Source: NBML01 sp029939535
GTDB taxonomy: Bacteria > Desulfobacterota > Desulfobacteria > Desulfobacterales > Desulfobacteraceae
DNA length: 8,536 bases
Reading direction: 5' to 3'
Assembly: GCA_029939535.1 (NCBI GenBank)
Contig: JAOZST010000162.1
Span: 1 to 8,536 of the forward strand
A program made the translations under genes and the position numbers. Positions 1 to 7,555 of this stretch are shown piece after piece. Within the stretch, counting starts at the first letter, position 1, and each line of letters starts with the position of its first letter. The notes under the pieces are model-generated. The model was not told where the DNA came from, searched no databases, and saw only the letters and a program-made list of their open reading frames with translations.

Positions 1-88
1 CTGAAAAAAGACCTTTTGAATATTATCTTGTCCCAAGATTCACACCATTTAAAACAGTTTTGAATGAAGACGGAAAGGAGTTATCCCT

Positions 89-274
89 TCAGGGAATTAA
101 AACCAAATATTCTTTTGCCATACCAGATATTGTGCCCCAATGGTTGTTAAGCATAGCTAATAGTGCTGTCGTGGCAATGTGCAACCTTTTTGAAGAATTT
201 AAATCGGGACGATGTATAAATTTTATTCCCATTTTTTGTGAATCTGTTATTGTATTTGTTAGAGACAAGGGCAT
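89..274 (-). pseudogene. Probable transposase N-terminal fragment (truncated)
   Basis: This minus-strand frame of 61 codons begins at an ATG with no strong ribosome binding site. It contains RPDLNSSKRLHIATT and then LNNHWGTISGMAKEYLV, a helix followed by what looks like a helix-turn-helix, after which the frame ends at TGA (89-91). The style resembles the N-terminal DNA-binding part of transposase-like proteins of anaerobic proteobacteria. That is an impression from memory of such families, not a database match. No catalytic DDE region follows in any frame in the remaining 88 bases to the left, so if the assignment is right the gene is truncated or continues only as debris. The break coincides with a small palindrome, TCCCTTCAGGGA (84-95). 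The alternative is that the overlapping plus-strand open frame is the real one. Confidence 0.38.
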
Positions 275-354
275 TTTTAGATTTTCATTTGGCTAAATTG
301 TAAACTCAAATTGAAGGATGCCAAAAAATGGATAGATTTTATTGACGGACCAGA

Positions 355-360
355 TATAAT
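355..360 (+). promoter_or_regulatory. Candidate -10 box of the ispG-proS-rel operon
   Basis: A perfect TATAAT lies 36 nt upstream of the ispG start codon, which would put transcription start near 367 with a leader of about 30 nt. No good -35 hexamer sits 16-18 nt upstream (the bases at 332-337 are ATAGAT). A TTGACG at 342-347 is too close to serve this box. The site is therefore plausible but may need an activator or be a chance match in AT-rich DNA. Confidence 0.35.
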
Positions 361-396
361 TGGTGCAGGCTTTAATCTTTAGAAAAAGGGTAGTTC

Positions 397-1491
397 ATGT
401 CATTGGTCCGGGAAAGAAGAAAAACCAGGCAGATTAGTGTGGGCAATGTAAAGGTGGGTTCAAACGCCCGGGTGTCGGTGCAGTCCATGACCAATACCTA
501 TACCCAGGATGTGGATGCCACAGTGGCCCAGATTCTGTCCCTTGAAAAGGCAGGATGTGAGATTGTCCGGGTGGCGGTTCCTGATATGGAAGCTGCCCTG
601 GCCATAAGACAGATAAAGGACAGGATTCACATCCCCTTGATTTCCGATATTCATTTTGACTACAGGCTGGCCCTTGCCTCGGCAGAATCAGGAGCCGATT
701 GCCTGAGGATTAATCCGGGCAACATAGGAGATTTAAAAAAGATACAGGCTGTGGTGGATTCTGCCATGGCCCATGGAATTCCCATCCGGGTGGGGGTCAA
801 TGCCGGCTCCCTGGAAAAAGAGATTGAAAAAAAACTGGGCACAACTGCCAGAGCAATGGTGGAAAGCGCCCTGTCCAATATCCGGATTTTGGAAAAACTG
901 AGATTTCATGATATCAAGGTTTCTTTGAAAGCTTCGGATGTGACACGGACGGTTGAGGCCTATCGCATGCTGGCATCAAAAACCGATGTCCCCTTCCACG
1001 TGGGGGTAACCGAGGCGGGTGGTCTCATTGCCGGAGTTACCAAGTCAGCCATTGGTATTGGAATGCTTTTGTCTGAAGGTCTTGGGGATACCATGCGGGT
1101 TTCTTTGACAAGGGATCCTGTGGAAGAGATTCGGACAGGCTTTGAAATTCTAGGGGCCCTTGGCATAAGAAGCCGGGGGCCTGAATTGATTTCATGTCCC
1201 ACCTGCGGCCGGTGCAAGATTAATTTGTTTAAAATTGCTGAAGAGGTAGAAAAAGCTTTACTTGAACGTTCTTCGAAGATTAAGGTTGCTATTATGGGGT
1301 GTGTGGTTAATGGCCCTGGAGAGGCAAAGGAAGCAGATATCGGCATAGCAGGCGGAGACGGAATAGGTATTTTGTTTAAAAAAGGAAAGGTTTTCAAAAA
1401 AGTGGGCCAGGATCAACTATTGGATCAATTGCTTTATGAAATAGATAATATGACAAATAATTCGGAGAAATTTAATGGCAAAGAAGAATAA
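397..1491 (+). CDS. ispG: 4-hydroxy-3-methylbut-2-enyl diphosphate synthase (flavodoxin/ferredoxin), IspG/GcpE
   Basis: IspG reductively opens the ring of 2-C-methyl-D-erythritol 2,4-cyclodiphosphate to give HMBPP, the penultimate step of the MEP isoprenoid pathway in the cytoplasm. The 364-residue product has the usual bacterial length. The N-terminus RRKTRQISVGNVKVG leads into SVQSMTNT, the family signature of the TIM-barrel domain. The C-terminal Fe-S domain has CPTCGRC (Cys267, Cys270) and MGCVVNGPGE (Cys302, Glu309). These match the three Cys and one Glu that hold the [4Fe-4S] cluster in E. coli IspG (270, 273, 305, 312) at a constant offset of three, so the enzyme should be active. The start is supported by AAGGG at 386-390, six bases before ATG. 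The last 17 nt overlap proS. A non-ligand Cys273 also lies in the CPTCGRC motif. Confidence 0.97.
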   Translation: MSLVRERRKTRQISVGNVKVGSNARVSVQSMTNTYTQDVDATVAQILSLEKAGCEIVRVAVPDMEAALAIRQIKDRIHIPLISDIHFDYRLALASAESGADCLRINPGNIGDLKKIQAVVDSAMAHGIPIRVGVNAGSLEKEIEKKLGTTARAMVESALSNIRILEKLRFHDIKVSLKASDVTRTVEAYRMLASKTDVPFHVGVTEAGGLIAGVTKSAIGIGMLLSEGLGDTMRVSLTRDPVEEIRTGFEILGALGIRSRGPELISCPTCGRCKINLFKIAEEVEKALLERSSKIKVAIMGCVVNGPGEAKEADIGIAGGDGIGILFKKGKVFKKVGQDQLLDQLLYEIDNMTNNSEKFNGKEE

Positions 1492-2980
1492 AACAGCGAT
1501 CACACCCACCCGGGAACAGGATTATTCTCAATGGTACCAGGAAGTTGTCAAGGCCTCGGACATGGCAGAAAATTCACCGGTAAGGGGCTGTATGGTGATC
1601 AAGCCCTGGGGGTTTGCGCTGTGGGAAAATATAATGAATCAGATGGATGGAATGTTCAAGGAAACCGGGGTGAGAAATGCTTATTTTCCTCTTTTTATTC
1701 CCCTGAGCTACCTTGAAAAAGAGGCTGAACATGTGGAAGGGTTTGCAAAGGAATGCGCCGTGGTTACACATCACAAGCTGGAAAAGGGTGAAGATGGCGG
1801 GCTTAACCCGGCCGGGGAACTGGCAGAACCTTTGATTGTCCGTCCCACATCTGAAACCATTATCGGCGAATCCATGGCCAAATGGACCTCATCCTATCGG
1901 GACCTGCCCATTCTGCTTAACCAATGGGCCAATGTGGTCAGATGGGAGATGCGGACCCGGATGTTTTTGAGAACCAGTGAATTCCTCTGGCAGGAGGGTC
2001 ATACTGCCCATGCCACAAAAAAAGAAGCAATGGAAAGAACCATGCAGATGCTGGATGTCTATACAAAGTTTGTGGAGGAAAATCTGGCCATGCCCGTGAT
2101 TCGAGGCCATAAAACCGAATCGGAACGTTTTCCAGGAGCTGATGACACCACCTGTATCGAAGCCATGATGCAGGACAAACGAGCACTTCAGGCCGGGACT
2201 TCCCATTTTCTGGGACAGAATTTCGCCAAGGGTTCCGGTATAAAATTCCAGAATGAAGAGGGCCAGGAAGAGTTTGCCTGGACAACCTCATGGGGAACTT
2301 CCACCAGGATGATCGGTGGTATCATCATGGTTCATTCCGATGACGACGGAATGGTCATGCCCCCCAGGGTAGCTCCGGCCCATGTGGTAATTTTACCCAT
2401 TATTAAGAAAGACGGGGACAACACCCAGGTTATGGAGAGCACAAAGGCCCTGAAACAGGCATTAAATGCAAAACATTTCCATGGCCGTAAGGTGGAAGTG
2501 GAAATTGACAGCCGGGACATTGGTGGTGCCAGGGGATGGGACTGGGTGAAAAAAGGTATCCCTGTTCGCATTGAGCTGGGGCCAAGGGATCTTGCCAACA
2601 ACTCCGTGTTCATGGCCCGGAGGGATACCAATGAAAAAAAAGCCATGGACAGGGATGAATTTATAAACAATATTACCGACCTTCTGGATAATATCCAGGA
2701 TACTTTGTTCACCAGGGCCCTGGAATACCGTCAGGAAAATACTTTTACCATTGACTCCAGAGAAGAATTTTATAATCTTTATAAAAAGGCAAAGGGATAT
2801 GACAACGGAGCTTTTGTCATGTCACACTGGTGCGGATCAGGGGAATGTGAGGAAAAAATCAAAAAAGATCTTTCAGTAACCATTCGCTGTATCCCCTTTG
2901 ACAGCCCTGAAGAAACAGGATCCTGTATCTGCTGCGGTAATACAAGTGAAAAAAGGGTCTTATTTGCCAAAGCATATTAA
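1475..2980 (+). CDS. proS: Prolyl-tRNA synthetase, archaeal/eukaryote-type (no INS editing domain)
   Basis: This class II synthetase charges tRNA-Pro with proline. At 501 residues it fits the shorter archaeal/eukaryote-like ProRS type rather than the roughly 570-residue bacterial type, which carries an editing insertion between motifs 2 and 3. Here motif 2 (RTRMFLRTSEFLWQEGHT, 160-177) runs on to GTSHFLGQN (241-249) and motif 3 (GGIIMVHSDDDG, 281-292, with Arg298 following) without that insertion. The C-terminal extension has Cys453, Cys458, Cys484 and Cys487, the spacing of the zinc site known in the Thermus enzyme, plus an extra Cys486. The protein ends in Tyr, as is usual for this type. 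The ATG lies inside the end of ispG, with GGAG at 1464-1467 seven bases upstream, so translation is probably coupled. Misacylated Ala-tRNA-Pro would need a separate trans-editing protein, which is not in this window. Confidence 0.96.
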   Translation: MAKKNKTAITPTREQDYSQWYQEVVKASDMAENSPVRGCMVIKPWGFALWENIMNQMDGMFKETGVRNAYFPLFIPLSYLEKEAEHVEGFAKECAVVTHHKLEKGEDGGLNPAGELAEPLIVRPTSETIIGESMAKWTSSYRDLPILLNQWANVVRWEMRTRMFLRTSEFLWQEGHTAHATKKEAMERTMQMLDVYTKFVEENLAMPVIRGHKTESERFPGADDTTCIEAMMQDKRALQAGTSHFLGQNFAKGSGIKFQNEEGQEEFAWTTSWGTSTRMIGGIIMVHSDDDGMVMPPRVAPAHVVILPIIKKDGDNTQVMESTKALKQALNAKHFHGRKVEVEIDSRDIGGARGWDWVKKGIPVRIELGPRDLANNSVFMARRDTNEKKAMDRDEFINNITDLLDNIQDTLFTRALEYRQENTFTIDSREEFYNLYKKAKGYDNGAFVMSHWCGSGECEEKIKKDLSVTIRCIPFDSPEETGSCICCGNTSEKRVLFAKAY

Positions 2981-3001
2981 AAATGGGCCAAGGCCGCATA
3001 A

Positions 3002-5152
3002 ATGATTCGAATTACCGATATATTAGATAAAATTTATGAGTACAATCCAGGTGCAGACCTGGACATAATAGACCGGGCCTATATCTACTCTGCCCGGGTC
3101 CATGAAGGGCAGTTACGTCTTTCTGGAGAGCCCTATCTTTCCCATCCCCTGGAAGTGGCGGATATCCTGGCTGACATGAAACTGGATGTGGAAAGTGTCG
3201 CCGCTGCCCTGCTCCATGATGTAATTGAGGATACTCCGGCCACCAAGGAAGATATTGAAGAGATGTTCGGCCCTGGAGTGGCCCATATTGTTGAAGGGGT
3301 CACCAAATTATCCAGCCTGCCCTTTTCCACCAAGATTGCACAGCAGGCTGAGTCTTTACGGAAAATGATTCTGGCCATGGCAGATGACATACGGGTGGTG
3401 CTCATAAAACTGGCAGACCGAATCCACAATATGAGGACCCTGAAATATCATAAAACAGCTGTAAAGCAGGCTGCCATTGCCCAGGAAACCCTGGATATCT
3501 ATGCTCCCATTGCTGCCCGGCTGGGTATTTTTTGGATTAAGCATGAACTGGAGGAGATCGCCTTTTATTATACCCTGCGGGAGGAGTATGAGCGTATTGA
3601 TGCCCTGGTGAACCGGGCCAGAGATGAAAAAGAAAATTATATAAAAGAGGTTAGTACAAGCCTTCATTATAAAATGGAGGAGATGGAAATGCCCTGTGAA
3701 ATAAAAGGACGGTATAAACAGCATTACAGTATCTACCAGAAAATGATTTCCCAGAGCCTGGAGTTTGAGGAAGTCTATGACATCATTGCCTTCAGGATTA
3801 TTTTGGATTCAATGCCCCAGTGTTATGCTGCCCTGGGTGGTATCCACTCCATGTGGAAGCCCATTTATAACAAGATAAAGGATTATATCGGCAATCCAAA
3901 GCCCAATATGTACCAGTCCATCCACACCACTGTTGTGGGTCCCAAGGGAGAGCGGGTGGAAATTCAGATCCGTACCCAGGAGATGGATAGAATTGCTGAA
4001 TCAGGTATTGCCGCCCATTGGAGTTATAAGGAAGGGACCAAGGCCGATGAAACCACCGGGGAATTGTTTGCCTGGATTCGTAATCTTGTGGAGAACCAGG
4101 AAAATTACAATGATCCCGATGAATTCCTGGAAAATGTCCGTATTGATCTTTACCCGGATGAAATTTATGTGTTCACACCCCAGGGTGAGATTAAAACCCT
4201 GCCCAAAAAGGCAACACCAGTGGATTTTGCCTATATGATACACACGGAAGTCGGGGCAGCGTGTACAGGTGCCAAAGTCAACAAAAAACTGGTGCCACTG
4301 GCCCATCAGCTTAAAACCGGTGATACCATTGAAATTATCACCACCAAAGGACACCATCCCAGCCAGGATTGGCTTAATTTTGTTAAAACCGTAAAGGCTA
4401 GGACAAAGATCAGGGCCTGGATCAATGCCAGGGAAAAGGAACGTAGTTATTCCCTGGGCCGGGAAATGTGCGAAAAGATTTTCAGGAAGAAAAACCAGAA
4501 TTTTAATGCCCTGGTAAAATCCGGTGAGATTAAGGCTGTATCAAAATCCTATGGGTTTAAAACAGTGGATGACCTCATCGCCCACGTTGGTTTTGGTAAA
4601 CTGACACCCTTGCAGATTTTGAACAAGGTTCTTCCTGATCTTGAAAAAGATCAGAAGGAAGAAAGTTTTCTTCAGAAAATTGCCATCAGAAAAAAAAGGA
4701 AAGCAGATACCGGTATCATCGTCAAGGGTCTCAATGATATTCTGGTCAAATTTTCCAAATGCTGCAACCCTCTGCCAGGTGACCCCATTGCCGGCTATAT
4801 TACCCAGGGCCAGGGAGTGACCATTCACAGGAAAAACTGTATCAATGTCATGAAAATGAGCAATGAACGAAAAATTGAGGTGCAGTGGAGCGATGATTCT
4901 GTAGAATCCTATCCAGCCAGTATCAGGATAAAGACCGATGACAGGTTTGGGCTTCTGGCAGATATTGCAGCGGTGATCAGTAAAGCGAAGTCCAATATCC
5001 TCAATGCCCAGACTGAAACAACAGAAGTCGGTAGTGGTATATTATATTTTTCGATTCTGGTGGAAAGCTCAGAGCAATTACGCAAGATCATGTCTGAAAT
5101 CCGGCGGGTGAAAAAAGTATTGGATGTGAAACGAATCGTTAGAAATGAATAA
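3002..5152 (+). CDS. rel: Bifunctional (p)ppGpp synthetase/hydrolase, long RelA/SpoT (Rel) protein
   Basis: This protein makes and degrades the alarmone (p)ppGpp in the stringent response. The 716 residues carry the full long-RSH layout. The HD hydrolase domain has His48, His72-Asp73 and Asp139, matching the Mn-site residues of Rel_Seq (53, 77-78, 144). The synthetase domain has GRYKQHYSIY (Arg237, Lys239), Asp260, a KIKDYIGNPKPNMYQS segment and Glu320. A TGS domain starts near residue 386, followed by a helical region, a CC/zinc-finger-like domain (Cys587-Cys588, His609, Cys613) and a C-terminal ACT domain from about residue 640. Both catalytic sites look intact, which supports a bifunctional enzyme rather than a synthetase-only RelA. 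It starts 21 nt after proS with a modest AAGG at 2990-2993, so it is probably part of the same transcript. The symbols relA or spoT could equally be used. Confidence 0.96.
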   Translation: MIRITDILDKIYEYNPGADLDIIDRAYIYSARVHEGQLRLSGEPYLSHPLEVADILADMKLDVESVAAALLHDVIEDTPATKEDIEEMFGPGVAHIVEGVTKLSSLPFSTKIAQQAESLRKMILAMADDIRVVLIKLADRIHNMRTLKYHKTAVKQAAIAQETLDIYAPIAARLGIFWIKHELEEIAFYYTLREEYERIDALVNRARDEKENYIKEVSTSLHYKMEEMEMPCEIKGRYKQHYSIYQKMISQSLEFEEVYDIIAFRIILDSMPQCYAALGGIHSMWKPIYNKIKDYIGNPKPNMYQSIHTTVVGPKGERVEIQIRTQEMDRIAESGIAAHWSYKEGTKADETTGELFAWIRNLVENQENYNDPDEFLENVRIDLYPDEIYVFTPQGEIKTLPKKATPVDFAYMIHTEVGAACTGAKVNKKLVPLAHQLKTGDTIEIITTKGHHPSQDWLNFVKTVKARTKIRAWINAREKERSYSLGREMCEKIFRKKNQNFNALVKSGEIKAVSKSYGFKTVDDLIAHVGFGKLTPLQILNKVLPDLEKDQKEESFLQKIAIRKKRKADTGIIVKGLNDILVKFSKCCNPLPGDPIAGYITQGQGVTIHRKNCINVMKMSNERKIEVQWSDDSVESYPASIRIKTDDRFGLLADIAAVISKAKSNILNAQTETTEVGSGILYFSILVESSEQLRKIMSEIRRVKKVLDVKRIVRNE

Positions 5153-5195
5153 AGATTTTTTCTTTTCAGAACAGACAACCGGGAAAAAATAATAA

Positions 5196-5230
5196 AAATT
5201 CGGATATTTATCTGGTAAATATCCGAATTT
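5196..5230. terminator. Bidirectional intrinsic terminator between rel and rpmB
   Basis: A perfect 15-bp inverted repeat, AAATTCGGATATTTA and TAAATATCCGAATTT, flanks a 5-nt loop (TCTGG). It sits 43 nt past the rel stop and 50 nt past the rpmB stop (on the other strand). Read on the minus strand, the stem runs into TTTTTATTATTTTTT, a strong T-tract, so it should end the bamD/rpmB transcript. Read on the plus strand it is followed only by AAAGTTTTG, so it is weaker for rel. Only the central CGGAT portion contains G or C. Confidence 0.85.
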
Positions 5231-5280
5231 AAAGTTTTGTCCTGGTTTTAAATCAGCATCAGCATGCAGGGGGGAAATAA

Positions 5281-5475
5281 TTAAGAGGCTTTAACGACCT
5301 TGCCTGCCTTAATACAGCTTGTGCATACATCGATTTTTTTAACGCAACCCTGTTTAATCACTGCACGGACGCTCTGAAGGTTTGGGTTAAATCTTCTTTT
5401 GTTCAAATTGTGAGCATGGCTGACATTGTTGCCGACCATTGGTTTTTTACCACAAATTGCGCATTGTTTTGACAT
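5281..5475 (-). CDS. rpmB: 50S ribosomal protein L28 (bL28), four-cysteine form
   Basis: bL28 is a small structural protein of the large ribosomal subunit. The 64-residue product starts MSKQCAICGKKP and includes HAHNLNKRRFNPNLQ, typical of the family. It carries Cys5, Cys8, Cys51 and Cys54, two CxxC pairs that mark the zinc-ribbon (C+) form. The frame is open for 17 further codons upstream, to 5526, but the chosen ATG (5473-5475) has a perfect GAGGAG six bases before it and gives the normal length and N-terminus. It is the last gene of the minus-strand block, 89 nt after bamD, and is followed by the strong terminator at 5196-5230. A candidate promoter lies just upstream, so it can probably be expressed independently of the trxA operon. 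Confidence 0.96.
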   Translation of the reverse strand: MSKQCAICGKKPMVGNNVSHAHNLNKRRFNPNLQSVRAVIKQGCVKKIDVCTSCIKAGKVVKAS

Positions 5476-5522
5476 ATTAAACTCCTCAAAGAAAAACTTT
5501 TTAACAAAATAATAACCCGATA

Positions 5523-5551
5523 TCAATACACCAGTCTAAAACAAAAGTAAA
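5523..5551 (-). promoter_or_regulatory. Candidate sigma70-type promoter of rpmB
   Basis: On the minus strand TTTACT (5546-5551) and TATTGA (5523-5528) are separated by 17 nt, each matching the consensus at four of six positions. The leader would be about 40 nt. The site lies in the short bamD-rpmB gap, where no terminator hairpin is visible, so read-through from bamD is also possible. Confidence 0.4.
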
Positions 5552-5564
5552 GAACTATTATTAT

Positions 5565-6236
5565 TTACTGGGATGTTTTCTCACTTTCCTGCTTATCTGC
5601 CAGAGAAGAGCATTCTGGAATTTTATTCAGGGCTATTTTGCTTTGTTCAGTACCAGGATAAAATTCAACAATACCCTCATACCGTTTTAAAGCTGCTTTG
5701 TATTCTTTTGTTTTCATATAAAAATCAGCCACATATAGTTCATGGCCTGCAATATTTTCAATGCATTTCTGAATATTGGCCATGGCTTGTTTATTCAGTT
5801 CGTTGTTGGGGTATTGTTGTAGAAGTCGCTGGAATTGTGCCATGGCATTTCTGGCAGGGGTGTGGTCCCTGTCAACTGTATCAATCTGATTATACCAGCA
5901 AAGTCCTACCTGGTTAATCACATAGGGAACAGCCTCGTTTCTTGGATGCATTTTTTCAAAATTTTCATAGGCTATTATTGCTTCATCATATTGCTTTAAA
6001 TGAAAGTGGGAATCTGCAATTTTGAGCTCAGCCAGTATTGCATACCTGCTGAAGGGATACCAGTCTTTCAGGTCTGTATAGGCCTTCACAGCATCTCTGT
6101 AGTCTTCATTCATGAAGGCGAAGGCACCTTCTGCGGCCAGCTGTTCTGCATTTTTATTCATCTGGTTTGAGTCATCAAACAGGGAGCACCCTGAGATGAA
6201 AAAAAATAATATTCCCAGGAGAAAAATTTTTTTCAT
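5565..6236 (-). CDS. bamD: Outer membrane protein assembly factor BamD (YfiO/ComL lipoprotein)
   Basis: BamD is the periplasmic, lipid-anchored TPR protein of the BAM complex that inserts beta-barrel proteins into the outer membrane. The 223-residue product begins with Lys-Lys, a hydrophobic stretch and the lipobox ISGC (lipidated Cys17, followed by Ser, so outer-membrane sorting is expected). TPR-like repeats follow: residues 33-60 (AEQLAAEGAFAF to LKDWYP), 68-98, 104-142 and 165-195 (ELYVADFYMKTKEYKAALKRY). The mix of WYPFSRYA, YENFEKMHP and HELYVADFYMKT is characteristic of BamD rather than a generic TPR lipoprotein. Three further cysteines (113, 158, 209) are present. The ATG lies only 2 nt after the trxB stop and has no clear Shine-Dalgarno sequence, so translation probably depends on coupling to trxB. 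Confidence 0.92.
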   Translation of the reverse strand: MKKIFLLGILFFFISGCSLFDDSNQMNKNAEQLAAEGAFAFMNEDYRDAVKAYTDLKDWYPFSRYAILAELKIADSHFHLKQYDEAIIAYENFEKMHPRNEAVPYVINQVGLCWYNQIDTVDRDHTPARNAMAQFQRLLQQYPNNELNKQAMANIQKCIENIAGHELYVADFYMKTKEYKAALKRYEGIVEFYPGTEQSKIALNKIPECSSLADKQESEKTSQ

Positions 6237-6238
6237 TA

Positions 6239-7159
6239 TTATAAATTTTCAATATAATGTTCAGCAGAGATAGCTGCAACAGCACCATCACCCACGGCAG
6301 TGGATACCTGCCTGAGGGGAGTATCCCTGACATCACCGGCCACATAAACGCCGGGAACGCTGGCCTGCATTTTTGCGTCTGCAATGATAAAGCCGAATTC
6401 ATCGGTTTTCACAGTGTCTTTGACAAATTCAGTATTGGGCAGAATCCCCACCCATATAAAACAGCCATCAGCTTTAACCGTTTTTGTTTCACTGGTTTTT
6501 ACATTTTTAACATGTACATTTTCAATCCCGAACAAACCATCCACTCCAGTAACCACGGAATCCCAGAGAATTTCAATTTTATCGTTGGCAAAAGCCCTTT
6601 CCTGGAGAATTTTGGCAGCCCGAAGCTCATCCCTGCGATGGACAAGAATTACCTTGCTGGCAAATTTTGTCAAATAAATGGCTTCCTGCACAGCAGTATC
6701 TCCGCCACCAATAGCCACAACAGTTTTCTCCTTGAAAAAGGGGGCATCACAAGTGGCGCAGAAGGAAATTCCTTTACCCATGTATTTGTCTTCCCCGATT
6801 CCCAGTTTCCTTGGAGATGCGCCCGATGCAATGATCAGGCTTTTTGCCTGTATGGTCCGGTCTGTAAGGACTATTTCTTTTACATCTGAAGAAAGATTCA
6901 GGGACTGGACTTCTACTGTTTCGATTTTCAGCCCCAGCTCTTCTGCCTGGACTTTCATTTTTTCAGCCAGGTCATAGCCGCTTATGCCTTTAGGAAATCC
7001 TGGATAATTTTCAATCCAGTCTGTTACAAGAATCTGGCCCCCAGGCACGGCCTTTTCAAGAAGAAGCACGTTCATCCTTGCCCTGGCTGCATAAATTCCA
7101 GCAGTGAGACCGGCAGGTCCAGCCCCTATAATCACAAGATCGTAATTGTTATCTGTCAT
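6239..7159 (-). CDS. trxB: Thioredoxin-disulfide reductase
   Basis: TrxB is a homodimeric FAD enzyme that passes electrons from NADPH to thioredoxin in the cytoplasm. The 306-residue product is of normal low-molecular-weight TrxB length. It shows the FAD-binding GAGPAG (12-17), the redox-active CATC (Cys134, Cys137), the NADPH-binding GGGDTA (151-156) and HRRDELR (174-180), whose arginines normally contact the NADPH 2'-phosphate. The C-terminal FAD motif GDVRDTPLRQVSTAVGDG is at 275-292. The HRR motif argues for NADPH as donor rather than ferredoxin- or NADH-dependent variants. AAGGAG at 7166-7171 precedes the ATG by six bases and lies just past the trxA stop, so trxA, its reductase and bamD form one operon. 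Confidence 0.96.
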   Translation of the reverse strand: MTDNNYDLVIIGAGPAGLTAGIYAARARMNVLLLEKAVPGGQILVTDWIENYPGFPKGISGYDLAEKMKVQAEELGLKIETVEVQSLNLSSDVKEIVLTDRTIQAKSLIIASGASPRKLGIGEDKYMGKGISFCATCDAPFFKEKTVVAIGGGDTAVQEAIYLTKFASKVILVHRRDELRAAKILQERAFANDKIEILWDSVVTGVDGLFGIENVHVKNVKTSETKTVKADGCFIWVGILPNTEFVKDTVKTDEFGFIIADAKMQASVPGVYVAGDVRDTPLRQVSTAVGDGAVAAISAEHYIENL

Positions 7160-7172
7160 GATTTGCTCCTTC

Positions 7173-7499
7173 TTACAAGATCCCTTTGATTGTTTCTTCT
7201 AATTTCTCTTTTGCTACCATACCGGTTATCTGTTCGGCAACTTCACCGTTTTTAAAGAAAATAAGAGTTGGAATGGCCTGGATTCCATATTTACTGGGGG
7301 TTAATGGGTTCTCGTCCACATTCACCTTTGTAAAGACCATTTGGTCTCCATAGGTCTCACCAAGGGCTTCCATGGTGGGGGTAATGGCTTTACAGGGGCC
7401 GCACCAGGGAGCCCAGAAATCAACCACTACTGGTTTGTCTGATTGTAGAACTTTTTTTTCAAATGAATCGTCATCTATTTCTATAATATTTTCTGCCAT
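7173..7499 (-). CDS. trxA: Thioredoxin
   Basis: This is the small dithiol protein that reduces cytoplasmic disulfides, for example in ribonucleotide reductase, peroxiredoxins and methionine sulfoxide reductases. The 108 residues match classical thioredoxin: active site WCGPC (Cys33, Cys36), buried Asp27, Pro41 in the active-site helix and the cis-proline in AIPT (Pro77). There is no signal peptide, so it is cytoplasmic. An AGGA at 7508-7511 lies eight bases upstream of the ATG. It is the first gene of trxA-trxB-bamD and sits directly behind a good promoter at 7537-7564, so it defines the operon start. Its partner reductase begins 13 nt downstream. Confidence 0.97.
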   Translation of the reverse strand: MAENIIEIDDDSFEKKVLQSDKPVVVDFWAPWCGPCKAITPTMEALGETYGDQMVFTKVNVDENPLTPSKYGIQAIPTLIFFKNGEVAEQITGMVAKEKLEETIKGIL

Positions 7500-7532
7500 G
7501 GTAATTATCCTATATTTATAGTAAAAATTGTT

Positions 7533-7555
7533 AATAAATATAGATCATATTTATT
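7533..7555. promoter_or_regulatory. Dyad overlapping the trxA -10 region (candidate operator)
   Basis: Perfect 9-bp arms, AATAAATAT and ATATTTATT, flank the 5-nt centre AGATC. The dyad fills most of the spacer and covers the -10 box of the trxA promoter, the classic place for a repressor site. The arms are pure A/T, so a chance origin in AT-rich DNA is possible. It could also act as a weak hairpin for transcripts arriving from rbr. Confidence 0.35.

Larger units (their letters stand above)
1..396. other. Left-edge region without a confident intact gene
   Basis: Three readings compete here. (1) On the minus strand, 89-274 encodes a protein-like fragment that resembles the start of a transposase and is listed separately. 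(2) On the plus strand, one frame is open from the window edge to a stop at 294-296 (98 codons), but its Phe/Cys/Ile-rich product looks like an antisense shadow of the fragment. (3) Another plus frame enters from outside and stops at 61-63 after about 20 codons ending HHLKQF, which could be the tail of an upstream gene. None has a well-placed ribosome binding site that settles the matter. Bases 297-396 are the AT-rich leader of ispG. Confidence 0.5.

Noticed and set aside
3..296. 98-codon plus-strand open frame running in from the left edge
   Set aside because: Its product is rich in Phe, Ile and Cys and lies antisense to the more protein-like minus-strand fragment. It has no recognisable motif. 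It remains the main alternative to the transposase-remnant reading.
342..376. TTGACG plus TTTAAT as an ispG promoter
   Set aside because: The two hexamers are 23 nt apart, too far for a sigma70 promoter.
5476..5526. N-terminal extension of the L28 frame by 17 residues
   Set aside because: The internal ATG at 5473-5475 has a perfect GAGGAG and gives the family's normal 64-residue length. The extension is untypical and contains the upstream leader.
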